Notes under the pieces: model-generated
The model's input: the letters and a program-made list of their open reading frames with translations, nothing else
What the model was told of the DNA's origin: nothing
Databases searched by the model: none
Program-made: the position numbers and the translations under genes
Source of the DNA: Curvibacter sp. AEP1-3
Lineage (GTDB): Bacteria; Pseudomonadota; Gammaproteobacteria; Burkholderiales; Burkholderiaceae_C
Direction of reading: 5' to 3'
DNA: 64,000 nt
Assembly: GCF_002163715.1 (NCBI RefSeq)
Contig: NZ_CP015698.1
Location: forward strand, 2,954,201 to 3,018,200
Shown here: positions 33,729 to 43,200 of the stretch, piece by piece
How positions within the stretch are numbered: position 1 is the first letter of the stretch
How the letters are laid out: every line of letters begins with the position of its first letter

Positions 33729-35267
33729 ATGTCTGATGTATTGCTGAGTCTGCAGGGCATCCACAAGCGCTATGGGGCGACCCATGCTTTGCGCGGCGTG
33801 GATCTGGAGTTGCAGGCCGGAGAGGTGCTGGCCCTTGTGGGCGAAAACGGCGCCGGCAAGTCCACGCTGGTCAAAATGTTGACGGGAGTGGTGCCGGTGG
33901 ACGAAGGGGTGATCCGACTACGGGGCGTCCCGCAGACATTCGCCAACGCCCAGGCATCGCAGGCCGCGGGCATTCTGGCGGTGCACCAGGAAACGGTGAT
34001 GTTCGAAGAACTCAGCGTGGCCGAAAACATTTACGTGGGGCGCCACCTGATGCGTGGCCCTTTTATCGACTGGTCGGCAATGAACATCCAGGCACAGTTG
34101 GTGTTGGACCAGATTGGAGCCCGTTTCAAGGCGACTACCCTGGTCAAGGACCTGAGCTTGGCCGAGCGGCATCTGGTCGAAATTGCGCGGGCCTTGTCCC
34201 AAAAGGCATCGGTGGTGATTCTGGACGAACCGACCGCCGCACTCTCGCAGGCGGAGATCCGGGACTTCTACGGCATCGTGTGCCAGCTGCGTGACCAAGG
34301 TGTGGGTGTGATTTTCATCACCCACAAGTTCGATGAGATTTTTGCGGTGGCGGACCGCTACGTGGTGCTGCGCGACGGCGCGGCCGTGGGTTCCGGCGCC
34401 ATTGCGGCTGTGACGGAGCAAGAACTGGTCAAGCTCATGGCAGGGCGCGCCATCGACCAGATTTACCCGCAGATCGCGTCCACTCCCGGTGATGTGGTGA
34501 TGACCGTCAAGAACCTGTCGCACCCCACGGAATTCAGCAACATTGCCTTTGAGTTGCGGCGTGGAGAAATTCTGGGGTTTTATGGTCTGGTGGGTTCCGG
34601 TCGCAGCGAGGCGATGCTGGCCATCATGGGCTTGAACCCCGCCGCCAGCGGTGAATTCACAGTGCAGGGCCAGAAGCTCGATGCGCGGCGCCCCGGTGAC
34701 GCGATTTCAGCCGGCATCGCCTATGTCCCTGAAGAGCGCCAACGCCAGGGGGGCATTCTCGGGTTTTCGGTGGAGCACAACATCAGCCTTGCCGGCCTGA
34801 GCCGTTTCGCCCGTGGTATTTGGTTGTCGAAAATTCGCGAGTCGGCTTTGTGCCAGCGGATGATTGAGCGGCTGCGGATCAAGACCCATTCGCCGGACAC
34901 TTTGTTGTCCGGCCTCTCCGGTGGAAACCAACAGAAGGTGGTGATCGCCAAGTGGCTGGGGCTGGACCCGCGCATCGTCATTCTGGATGAGCCCACCAAG
35001 GGCATCGACGTGGGGGCCAAGCAGGCCGTCTATCACCTCATTGCCGAAATGGTGGAGCAGGGGCTGGCCGTCATTCTGGTGTCCAGCGAGTTGCCGGAGG
35101 TCATGAACCTGGCTCACCGGACGATCGTGATGCGCCGCGGTGAACAGGTGGCAGAGTTTGACAAGGCACAGGTCCAGGCGGAGGCCATCGTGGCAGCGGC
35201 CTCGGGTCTGAATCAACAGGTAATGCAGCCGGTTGCGGCGCCTCAATGTGAAGAGGTGGTGGCATGA
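33729..35267 (+). CDS. rhaT: Rhamnose ABC transporter ATP-binding protein
   Basis: A 512-residue protein with two fused ABC domains as in RbsA/AraG. The first has Walker A GENGAGKST near residue 38, DEPTAALS near 165; the second domain starts near 260 with the degenerate Walker A GLVGSGRSE, signature LSGGNQQKV and DEPTKGIDVG. It powers rhamnose import from the cytoplasmic side. The gene starts 20 bases after the terminator T-run. Its stop overlaps the rhaP start (ATGA). Confidence 0.93.
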   Translation: MSDVLLSLQGIHKRYGATHALRGVDLELQAGEVLALVGENGAGKSTLVKMLTGVVPVDEGVIRLRGVPQTFANAQASQAAGILAVHQETVMFEELSVAENIYVGRHLMRGPFIDWSAMNIQAQLVLDQIGARFKATTLVKDLSLAERHLVEIARALSQKASVVILDEPTAALSQAEIRDFYGIVCQLRDQGVGVIFITHKFDEIFAVADRYVVLRDGAAVGSGAIAAVTEQELVKLMAGRAIDQIYPQIASTPGDVVMTVKNLSHPTEFSNIAFELRRGEILGFYGLVGSGRSEAMLAIMGLNPAASGEFTVQGQKLDARRPGDAISAGIAYVPEERQRQGGILGFSVEHNISLAGLSRFARGIWLSKIRESALCQRMIERLRIKTHSPDTLLSGLSGGNQQKVVIAKWLGLDPRIVILDEPTKGIDVGAKQAVYHLIAEMVEQGLAVILVSSELPEVMNLAHRTIVMRRGEQVAEFDKAQVQAEAIVAAASGLNQQVMQPVAAPQCEEVVA

Positions 35268-36268
35268 GTGCCCTGAAATCCATACGGCGTGAATGGCTGC
35301 TGCTGGCCATCATTGCTGCCATTGCGCTGGCTGTGGGTGTGCGTGCGCCGGTTTTCCTGACTTGGCGCAATGGCATGGACATTGCCAACGATTCCGCCAT
35401 CCTTGCCATCCTGGTGATGGGGCAGATGCTGGTGTTGCTGACCCGTGGCATCGACCTCTCAGTCGCCTCCAATCTGGCGCTCACCGGTATGGTGTGTGCC
35501 CTGGTTGGCAAGGCGTGGCCGGGCGCTTCAGCACCGGTATTGATCGCTTTGGCACTGGCGATTGGCGCATTTCTGGGGTCCGTGAACGGTTGGTTGATTA
35601 CCCGCTTCGGCTTGCCGCCCATTGTGGTGACCTTGGGGACTTTGTCTGCCTATCGAGGCGCCATCTTCGTGGCGAGCAAGGGCGCTTGGGTCTCTGATCA
35701 GGATATCCACCAAGTCATCAAAGGTCTGCCGCGTGAGGTCTGGCTCGGGCTGCCTGCACTCGTGTGGTTTGCCGTGGTGGTGGTGGTGCTGGCCACGGTG
35801 TTCTTGAAGCTGCGCCGCGAGGGGCGCGAGATCTATGCCTTGGGGGGCAATCCACTGGCTGCTGCCTATGTGGGAATTTCTCCGCGCAAGTGCCTGATGC
35901 GGGTCTATACCCTGTCGGGCATGTTGGCGGGCCTGGCCGGTTTGCTGTGGGTGGGGCGCTACTCCATCGCCTACACCGAATTGGCGGCCGGCTATGAGTT
36001 GACAGTGGTGGCGGCCTGCGTCATCGGTGGCGTCAGCATCGGTGGCGGAGTTGGCACGGTCGCCGGAGCTGCATTGGGAGTCCTGTTCATCGGCGTGGTC
36101 AACGGGGCTTTGCCGGTGATCCAGGTGTCACCGTTCTGGCAACAAGCGATTGCGGGTGCGGTCATCCTGATCTCGGTGACCGTCAATGCGCGTGCGGAGC
36201 GGCGTAGTGGCCGGCAGATTCTGGAGCGCAAAAGCAGCACAACACATCCTCAAGGAGCAGCGGCATGA
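35264..36268 (+). CDS. rhaP: Rhamnose ABC transporter permease
   Basis: A 334-residue inner-membrane permease of the ribose/xylose (RbsC) family with about eight to ten hydrophobic segments; the family block LLTRGIDLSVASNLALTGMVCA near residue 60 and GGVSIGGGVGTVAGAALGVLFIGVVNGAL near 250 are present. With RhaQ it forms the channel. ATGA overlaps with both the preceding rhaT and the following rhaQ show translational coupling. Confidence 0.92.
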   Translation: MSALKSIRREWLLLAIIAAIALAVGVRAPVFLTWRNGMDIANDSAILAILVMGQMLVLLTRGIDLSVASNLALTGMVCALVGKAWPGASAPVLIALALAIGAFLGSVNGWLITRFGLPPIVVTLGTLSAYRGAIFVASKGAWVSDQDIHQVIKGLPREVWLGLPALVWFAVVVVVLATVFLKLRREGREIYALGGNPLAAAYVGISPRKCLMRVYTLSGMLAGLAGLLWVGRYSIAYTELAAGYELTVVAACVIGGVSIGGGVGTVAGAALGVLFIGVVNGALPVIQVSPFWQQAIAGAVILISVTVNARAERRSGRQILERKSSTTHPQGAAA

Positions 36269-37227
36269 AGGCCTGGAATACATGGGAGCGGGTGTTGCTC
36301 GCGTTGCTGGTGTTGTTGCTGGCGGTCTTCGGCTTTGCGCAGCCCGGCTTCATGACGCCGGATGCCTTGGCAGATAGCACGTTTAACTTCAGTGAGAAAG
36401 GCATTCTGGCGCTGGCCTTGGCCCTGCTCATCATCGCAGGGGAGATCGACTTGTCGATTGCAGCCATTCTGGCACTCTGTTCGCTTGCAATGGGCTACGC
36501 CATGAAAGCAGGTGCCGGGCCCGTGGGCATGACGTTGGCAGCGTTGATGACCGGCGCAGTCGCCGGCGCAGTGAATGGTGTGCTGGTCACCCGCTACAAG
36601 CTGCCTTCGATTGTGGTCACCATCGGCACGCTGTCGCTGTACCGGGGTCTGGCACTCGTGGCTTTGGGGGATCAGGCCATTTCCGGCTATCCCGAGGTGT
36701 TCTCCACCCTGGGCAATAGCTACGTGGGTGAAATCATCGGTGTACGCTGGCTCATCATCCCGATTGAATTCGCCATTCTTGTGGTCTTTGCGCTGGCTGT
36801 GGGCGTGACCCTGCATCGTACGGTCGCGGGACGCAGGCTCTACGCCATTGGCGCCAATCCTGTCGCCGCACGTTTCTCGGGTATCGAGGTGGACCGCTAC
36901 CGCTTGGCCTTGTTTGTGTTTTCCGGTCTGATGGCAGCCCTGGCAGCCATCATGCTGACCGGTCGCATCGGCAGTACCCGCCCCAACATCGCCATGGGAT
37001 GGGAGCTTGATGCCATCACCATGGTGATCCTAGGCGGGGTCGCCATTGAGGGCGGGCGCGGCAGCATCGTGGGCACCATGCTGGCTGTGTTGCTCTTGGG
37101 CTTGTTCACCTTTGCCATGGGCATGGCCAACGTCACGGGCATTGTGATGTCCATGGTGATCGGAGTCCTGTTGATCGTCTCCATGGTGCTGCCGCGCCTG
37201 CTGCAAGGCCGGAGGGTACCGGCATGA
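36265..37227 (+). CDS. rhaQ: Rhamnose ABC transporter permease
   Basis: A 320-residue second permease of the same family: [27 protein letters not shown] near residue 45, the EGDI-like loop as GEIDLS, and [34 protein letters not shown] near 260. AAGGAGC precedes its ATG. It overlaps rhaP and rhaM by four bases each and forms a heterodimer with RhaP. Confidence 0.92.
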   Translation: MKAWNTWERVLLALLVLLLAVFGFAQPGFMTPDALADSTFNFSEKGILALALALLIIAGEIDLSIAAILALCSLAMGYAMKAGAGPVGMTLAALMTGAVAGAVNGVLVTRYKLPSIVVTIGTLSLYRGLALVALGDQAISGYPEVFSTLGNSYVGEIIGVRWLIIPIEFAILVVFALAVGVTLHRTVAGRRLYAIGANPVAARFSGIEVDRYRLALFVFSGLMAALAAIMLTGRIGSTRPNIAMGWELDAITMVILGGVAIEGGRGSIVGTMLAVLLLGLFTFAMGMANVTGIVMSMVIGVLLIVSMVLPRLLQGRRVPA

Positions 37228-37556
37228 GTCTGGCACAACCCACCGAGAAGTACGCGTTCCGCATGTTCCTGAATCCGGGTTGTGTCGCGGAGTACAAAAA
37301 GCGCCATGACGAGATTTGGCCGGAGCTGGTTACGCTGCTTCAAGCCACCGGCATCTCGGACTACAGCATCTATCTGGACGAGCAGCACCTGGTGCTTTTT
37401 GCCGTACTGCGCCGCACCGCGGGGCACACCATGGCGGATTTGCCTCGTCACCCGGTGATGCAGCGCTGGTGGGCCCATATGGCAGACATCATGCGTGCCA
37501 ACCCGGATGGTTCACCGGTTGCCGAGCCCTTGCCCTGCCTGTTTCATTTGGACTGA
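37224..37556 (+). CDS. rhaM: L-rhamnose mutarotase
   Basis: A 110-residue protein of the RhaM/YiiL family: [31 protein letters not shown], with the catalytic histidine in KRHDEIW, then [21 protein letters not shown] and the tryptophan pair [11 protein letters not shown]. It interconverts the alpha and beta anomers of L-rhamnose, supplying the form used by RhaI. Length matches the family (about 104). The ATG overlaps the rhaQ stop. Confidence 0.94.
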   Translation: MSLAQPTEKYAFRMFLNPGCVAEYKKRHDEIWPELVTLLQATGISDYSIYLDEQHLVLFAVLRRTAGHTMADLPRHPVMQRWWAHMADIMRANPDGSPVAEPLPCLFHLD

Positions 37557-37566
37557 AAGGCACAGC

Positions 37567-39003
37567 GTGAAAGACGAACTGACGCTGGTCATCGACATCG
37601 GTAAAAGCCATGCCAAGCTGCTGATGTTCAACGATGCCGGTGAGGTGGTGGAACGCCACGGGCGCGACAACCGCAGCGTCCCCTCGGCCTTGGGCTATCC
37701 GGCTCTGGATGTGCAGGGGCTGGAGGACTGGATGTCGCACACCCTGGGCGCTTCGCCCAACACCGTGCGTTGTAGCCGTGTGATGACGTCAACCCATGGC
37801 GCAGCGCTGGTGGGGCTGGATGAGACCGGCTTGGCATGGGCGCCGCTGGATTACGAGTTTGATGCGCTGGCAAAGCACCCTGTATGGGCGCGCGAATTTG
37901 AGGACGCTGCAGATGCCTTCGCGCAGACGCTGTCGCCCGATCTGCCCGCAGGCTTGAACGCGGCCAGGCAGCTGTTCTATGTGCAGCACGCGCACCCGCA
38001 AGCCTGGCAGCGCACCCGCCATCTCCTGCCGTACCCGCAGTACTGGGCGTGGCGCTTGTGTGGTGAGCGGGCGAGCGAGGTGTCTTCGCTGGGGTGCCAC
38101 ACGCATCTGTGGCTGCCGCAGGCGGGTGAATTTTCTCAACTGGCAAGTCGCCAAGGGTGGGCCGCATTGTTTGCGCCGGTGCGTTCGGCTTGGGAAGTAC
38201 TGGGTACAGTGAGGCCACAGGTGTCTCAGACATGGGGCTTGCCGCCGCACTGTGTGGTGCATGCAGGAGTGCACGACAGCAATGCCTGCCTCGCCCGCTA
38301 TTTGGAGTCACTGAACCGTGATGCCACTACCAGCACGGCGTTGACCGTGGTCTCCTCCGGAACCTGGACGGTGCTGATGGCCCCCGGAGCGTCCACCCAG
38401 GGTTTGCAGGCCGAGCGCGACATGCTGGCGAATGTGGACGTACTGGGCCGCGCCACGCCGACCGCACGCTTCATGGGCGGGCGGGAGTTTGAATGTCTGT
38501 TGGCCGGCGCAGACCCGGAAGCGGGCAGCCTCGAAGATCTGCAATCCCTCATCTCCGGGGCGGTCATGGCTTTGCCTTCATTTGCGGCACATGGCGGGCC
38601 GTTCCGTGGGCGTGAAGGCAGTATCCGGTGTGGCTCGAAAGCCTTTGCGGATGCAGGCAGTGCCGGACTTGCTGCGGGTCAACGCGCTGCCCTGGCGGCC
38701 CTGTACTGCGCGCAGACGACAGCTTGGCTCGTGGAGCGTCTGTGGAGCGGGAGCGCACTGCCACGCACCGTGTTGGTAGAAGGGCCGCTGGCCCGAAATG
38801 CTTTGTACCTCGGAGCGTTGCAGGGGCTCATGCCCGCAGCCCGATGCCTGGTCAGCCTCGACCCGGTGGAGGGAACGGCGCGGGGTGCGTGGATGCTCTC
38901 GAGGTGGGGGCAGTCGACTGCGGCCGATGTGATGCCTGTTGAAGCGCTGTCTGTCGCAGGCTTGGGTGAGTACCACGCAGCATGGCAGCGCGCGCTGGTC
39001 TGA
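37567..39003 (+). CDS. rhaK: Rhamnulokinase (FGGY carbohydrate kinase)
   Basis: A protein of 478 residues phosphorylating L-rhamnulose for RhaD. N-terminal LTLVIDIGKSHAKLLMF is the ATPase fold phosphate loop; VVSSGTWTVLM near residue 260 and the C-terminal VLVEGPLARNALYLGAL fit FGGY kinases. I chose GTG 37567 because it has AAAGG six bases upstream and lies directly before the first strand; frames starting at 37495 would overlap rhaM. It is the last gene of the rhamnose operon and converges on the secreted protein at 39022. Confidence 0.88.
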   Translation: MKDELTLVIDIGKSHAKLLMFNDAGEVVERHGRDNRSVPSALGYPALDVQGLEDWMSHTLGASPNTVRCSRVMTSTHGAALVGLDETGLAWAPLDYEFDALAKHPVWAREFEDAADAFAQTLSPDLPAGLNAARQLFYVQHAHPQAWQRTRHLLPYPQYWAWRLCGERASEVSSLGCHTHLWLPQAGEFSQLASRQGWAALFAPVRSAWEVLGTVRPQVSQTWGLPPHCVVHAGVHDSNACLARYLESLNRDATTSTALTVVSSGTWTVLMAPGASTQGLQAERDMLANVDVLGRATPTARFMGGREFECLLAGADPEAGSLEDLQSLISGAVMALPSFAAHGGPFRGREGSIRCGSKAFADAGSAGLAAGQRAALAALYCAQTTAWLVERLWSGSALPRTVLVEGPLARNALYLGALQGLMPAARCLVSLDPVEGTARGAWMLSRWGQSTAADVMPVEALSVAGLGEYHAAWQRALV

Positions 39004-39021
39004 GTTCGCTGGTTCGGACTG

Positions 39022-39669
39022 TCAGCGCAAACTGACCTTGAGCTGAACCTCCGTTCGGGTCACGCCACTCTGGATCTGCGCGCCACGCAGGCTCTGTTGG
39101 TTGTTCTGCAGGTTTTGCTCGGTCTCTGCCACTGTCATCCACTCGCCCAAGGGGAGCAGCATGCTGCTGCCGGTGCTGGACTGTGCCGGTGGGGCATTCA
39201 CTGCGCCGGCTTGGGGAAACAGGGGGCGCAGAGCTTGCTGGGTATTGAGTTCGACCTCGACCACATCGCCACCCTCCCAGCGCGGCAGCGCGCTAAAGCC
39301 CGTTCCCGCCTCGATCAGCACGGTCCCTTGGGTGGTCACGATTTGCCCGTTGCGCACAAAGCTTTGCAGCAAGCGCAATGGCGTTTGCGTTTGCACCGCG
39401 ATGCGTGCATGCCGGCCATTCAGGATAAGAATTTGTTGCACCGCCGTGCCACTGCTACGGCCTTGCGACAGGCCGCCTGTGACCCTGCCACCTTGCAGGT
39501 CTACGCCCGCCTGCTGGCCATCTTCGGATTGCACCTGCCTCACTTCGAGGAGCAGATTGCGCAAGGGCAAGGGAGTTGCATTTGCTCCTGAATTGATAGC
39601 TGCTTGCGCATATACAGCGGGCGCAAGGTCCCAAAACAGTGCCAAAACCAGCCAATGTCTGCGGTTCAT
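39022..39669 (-). CDS. Secreted protein of unknown function
   Basis: A 215-residue protein with a signal peptide: MNRRHWLVLALFWDLAPAVYA, cleavage likely after VYA or AQA. The mature part has short repeats of beta pattern (LLLEVRQVQSED...VDLQGGRVTGG; ILILNGRHARIAVQTQTPLRLLQ; VVEVELNTQQALRPLFPQAGAV) and ends in TEVQLKVSLR. It resembles small secreted proteins of this bacterial family but I recognise no characterised domain. DNA encoding residues about 14-24 is a copy of the family 1 repeat. Its ATG overlaps the stop of the upstream Lrp gene (39669-39666), so they form one operon. Confidence 0.7.
   Translation of the reverse strand: MNRRHWLVLALFWDLAPAVYAQAAINSGANATPLPLRNLLLEVRQVQSEDGQQAGVDLQGGRVTGGLSQGRSSGTAVQQILILNGRHARIAVQTQTPLRLLQSFVRNGQIVTTQGTVLIEAGTGFSALPRWEGGDVVEVELNTQQALRPLFPQAGAVNAPPAQSSTGSSMLLPLGEWMTVAETEQNLQNNQQSLRGAQIQSGVTRTEVQLKVSLR
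39597..39630 (+). repeat. Dispersed repeat, family 1, copy D, within a coding region
   Basis: TAGCTGCTTGCGCATATACA then GCGGGCGCAAGGTCC; CTTGCGC and GCGCAAG form a 7-base stem. It is the clearest copy of the family yet lies inside the secreted-protein gene, where the opposite strand reads LAPAVYAQAAI in the signal-peptide region. Confidence 0.7.
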
Positions 39670-40175
39670 GGGCGTCCTTTCATTGTGGCGCCTGTGGGCG
39701 GCGCTTGTAACTGACTCAAGGGCAGCGCACTGCTGGCCTTGACCTCACCCAGCGAGAAACTGGTGTGCAGGTCTTTGACGTTGGGCAGGTTGATCAGCAC
39801 CTCGCGCGCAAACTGGCTGAAACTGTTCAGGTCGCGGCTGACCACCTGCAGCTCAAAAGTACCGGTGCCGCTGATGTAGTGACAGCTGATGACCTCTGGG
39901 ATCCGCCGTATCGCCTCTTCGAGTTCGTGCAGCACATCGCCGCTGTTGCGGTTGGCGTCCAGGCGCACAAAGGCCAGCACCCCCAGCCCGATTTTTTGGC
40001 GGTTGATCTCTGCCCGGTAACCGGTGATGAAGCCGCTGTCCTCCAGCGCCTTCACCCGCCGCCAGCAGGGCGCCGCACTCAGGCCCACGCGGGTGGCGAG
40101 TTCGGCGTTGCTGAGGCGCCCATCGTTTTGCAGCTCGCTCAGGATGGCCAGGTCATAACGGTCAAGTGTTTCCAT
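39666..40175 (-). CDS. Lrp/AsnC family transcriptional regulator
   Basis: A 169-residue regulator. METLDRYDLAILSELQNDGRLSNAELATRVGLSAAPCWRRVKALEDSGFI is the N-terminal helix-turn-helix, and residues 65-140 are the RAM effector domain (GVLAFVRLD..., VISCHYISGTGTFELQVVSRD). The C-terminal tail (residues 145-169) is longer than usual and low complexity. ATG 40175 is favoured over an ATG nine bases upstream because the family begins with LDRYDLAIL. It diverges from the indolepyruvate oxidoreductase gene, its probable target, and is coupled to the secreted-protein gene. Confidence 0.9.
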   Translation of the reverse strand: METLDRYDLAILSELQNDGRLSNAELATRVGLSAAPCWRRVKALEDSGFITGYRAEINRQKIGLGVLAFVRLDANRNSGDVLHELEEAIRRIPEVISCHYISGTGTFELQVVSRDLNSFSQFAREVLINLPNVKDLHTSFSLGEVKASSALPLSQLQAPPTGATMKGRP

Positions 40176-40191
40176 AAAACGCATTATGGAG

Positions 40192-40206
40192 AAAGAATCG
40201 TTCTTT
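40192..40206. promoter_or_regulatory. Inverted repeat, candidate Lrp-type operator
   Basis: AAAGAA-TCG-TTCTTT, a perfect 6+6 inverted repeat, lies 16 bases before the regulator start and 88 before the oxidoreductase start. Lrp-type sites are 15-base imperfect palindromes with a central AT-rich part; size fits, central TCG is atypical. Confidence 0.4.
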
Positions 40207-40293
40207 GGGAGGTGGTTTTCAGGCAAAGAAAGCAAACACCTATCTGAGTTGCGGGCATACACTTTGCCGAACAAAAACACGGAGACAAGCACC

Positions 40294-43200
40294 ATGAATG
40301 CACCCCTCAACCGGGACCTGCCCGCGCACATCCGCACGGCGTTGGATTCCGTCACCCTCGATGACAAATACGCCCTCGACCACGGCCGCGCTTTCATGAG
40401 TGGCGTGCAGGCACTGGTCAAGCTGCCCATGCTGCAGCGCGTGCGCGACCAGCGCGCCGGCAAGAATACGGCCGGCTTTATCAGCGGCTACCGTGGCTCG
40501 CCCTTGGGCACCTATGACCAGTCGCTGGTCAAGGCAGAAAAATACCTGGAGGCCCACCACATCAAGTTCCAGCCGGGCGTGAATGAGGAGCTGGCTGCCA
40601 CCGCCTTGTGGGGTACTCAGCAGCTGGGCTTTGCACCACCCGGCACTAACAAATACGACGGCGTGTTCGGCATCTGGTACGGCAAAGGCCCCGGTGTGGA
40701 CCGCTGCTCCGACGTGTTCAAGCACGCCAACATGGCCGGCACCACGCCCTGGGGCGGTGTGATCGCCGTGGCGGGGGATGACCACATCTCCAAAAGCTCC
40801 ACTGCCGCCCACCAGAGCGACCATATCTTCAAGGCCTGCGGATTCCCGGTGTTCTTCCCGGCCAATGTGCAGGAGATTCTGGACCTCGGTCTGCACGCCT
40901 TTGCCATGAGCCGTTTTTCCGGCGTGTGGGCGGGCATGAAGACGATCCAGGAAATTGTGGAGTCCAGCGCCACTGTCACCATCGATCCCGAGCGCGTCCT
41001 CACCCGCATGCCGGCCGACTTTGAGCTACCACACGGTGGTCTGCACATTCGCTGGCCCGACCATGCGCTGGACCAGGAAGCCCGCCTGTTTGATTACAAG
41101 TGGTATGCCGCGCTGGCCTATATCCGCGCCAACCGGCTGAACCACAACGTGATCGAAGGACCGCACGACCGCTTCGGCATTATTTCGAGCGGCAAGGCGT
41201 ACAACGATACCCGCCAGGCGCTGCTCGACTTAGGGCTGGACGATGACACCTGCCGCCGCATCGGCATCCGCCTGCACAAAGTGGGTGTGGTGTGGCCGCT
41301 GGAGGCGCAGCTGACCCGCGAATTCGCCACCGGCTTGCAGGAGATTCTGGTGGTGGAAGAAAAGCGCCAGGTCATCGAATACCAGCTCAAAGAAGAGCTC
41401 TACAACTGGCGCGCGGACGTGCGCCCCACCGTGTTGGGCAAGTTCAACGAGGTGGAAACGCCCGACCACTACGGCGCCGGTGGCGAGTGGTCCATGCCCA
41501 ACCCGAGCGCTAATACTTTGCTCCGCGCGAATGCGGATTTGTCGCCAGCCATCATCGCCCGTGCGATCGCCCAGCGCATCAAAAAGCTGGGGCTGGATGC
41601 CGACACCAGCGCCCGCATCGATGCCCAGATGGCGATTCTGGAAGCCAAAGAGCGGGCCATGCACGTCATTGACTTGGGCAACTCCGGTGCAGCGGCTGCG
41701 GTTCGCCAGCCTTGGTTCTGCTCAGGCTGCCCGCACAACACCAGCACGAAAGTGCCGGAAGGTTCGCGTGCGATGGCCGGTATCGGCTGCCATTTCATGA
41801 CTATTTGGATGGACCGCAGCACCGATGGTTTTACCCAGATGGGTGGCGAGGGCGTGCCATGGGTCGGGCAGCAGCCGTTCACCAACGACAAACACATCTT
41901 CGCCAACCTGGGCGATGGCACCTACTTCCACAGCGGCTTGCTGGCCATCCGCCAGAGCATAGCGGCCGGCGTCAACATCACCTACAAAATCCTCTACAAC
42001 GATGCGGTGGCCATGACCGGTGGCCAGCAGGTGGGTGAGCGGCCGGAAGGGCACTCTGTGGTGCAGATAGCGCAGAGCATGCGTGCGGAAGGCGCTATCA
42101 AAATCATAGTGGTGACAGACGAGCCTGAAAAATACGATGCAGTCGAGGGGCTGCCCGAGGGCATTGCCATTGAGCACCGTGATGAGCTGGACCGCATCCA
42201 GCGCGAGTTCCGCGACATCAAAGGCACCACCGTCATCATTTATGACCAGACTTGTGCCACCGAAAAGCGCCGCCGCCGCAAGCGCGGCACCATGGTGGAC
42301 CCCGCCAAGCGCGTAGTCATCAACGAACTGGTGTGCGAAGGCTGTGGCGATTGCGGCGTGCAAAGCAACTGCATGAGTGTGGAGCCGCTGGAGACCCCCT
42401 TCGGGCGCAAACGCCAGATCAACCAGAGCACCTGCAACAAAGATATTTCTTGCGTCAAAGGCTTTTGCCCCAGCTTTGTGACGGTGGAAGGCGGTAGCCT
42501 GAAGAAGCCGGTCAAGCTGCAAACCGATGCCAGCGGCTGGCCGGCGTTGCCGGACCCTCAGCTTCCCGACCTTGCAACGGTGCAGGGCGGTGTGTGGGGC
42601 ACCATCGTGGCAGGCGTGGGCGGCACGGGCGTGATCACCATCGGACAGCTGCTAGGCGTAGCGGCCCACCTGGAGGGGAAAGGTATCGTCACCCAGGACG
42701 CCGGTGGCTTGGCGCAAAAGGGGGGTGCCACATGGAGCCATGTGTTGATTGGCGCGTCCCAGGACGCGATCCGCACCACGCGGGTCGGTACGGCTTCCGC
42801 AGATTTGGTGCTTGGCTGTGATCCGGTCGTGGTGGCTGGCAAAGAAACGCTCATCCGCATGCGGCCCGGTCGCACCCATGTGGCGTTGAACGCCAACACG
42901 GTGCCTACCGCCGGCTTTGTGAAGAATGCCGACTGGACCAACCCGGGCGACCAGTGCGTGAGCGACATCACCCGCACCGTGGGCGAAAGCCATGTCGGGC
43001 TGTTTGATGCCGATGCGGTGGCCACCAAGGTCATGGGCGACAGCATCTACACCAACCCCATGATGTTGGGCTATGCGTGGCAAAAGGGCTGGATTCCTTT
43101 GGGACTGGCATCCTTGATGCGCGCTATCGAGCTGAATGCAGTTGCAGTGGGGAACAACAAGGCCGCTTTTGAGTGGGGCCGCCGCGCCGCCGTGGATTGG

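Noticed and set aside
42320..42480. Cysteine cluster in the indolepyruvate oxidoreductase considered as a separate ferredoxin gene
   Set aside because: It is in continuous frame with both flanking domains and has no start or ribosome site.
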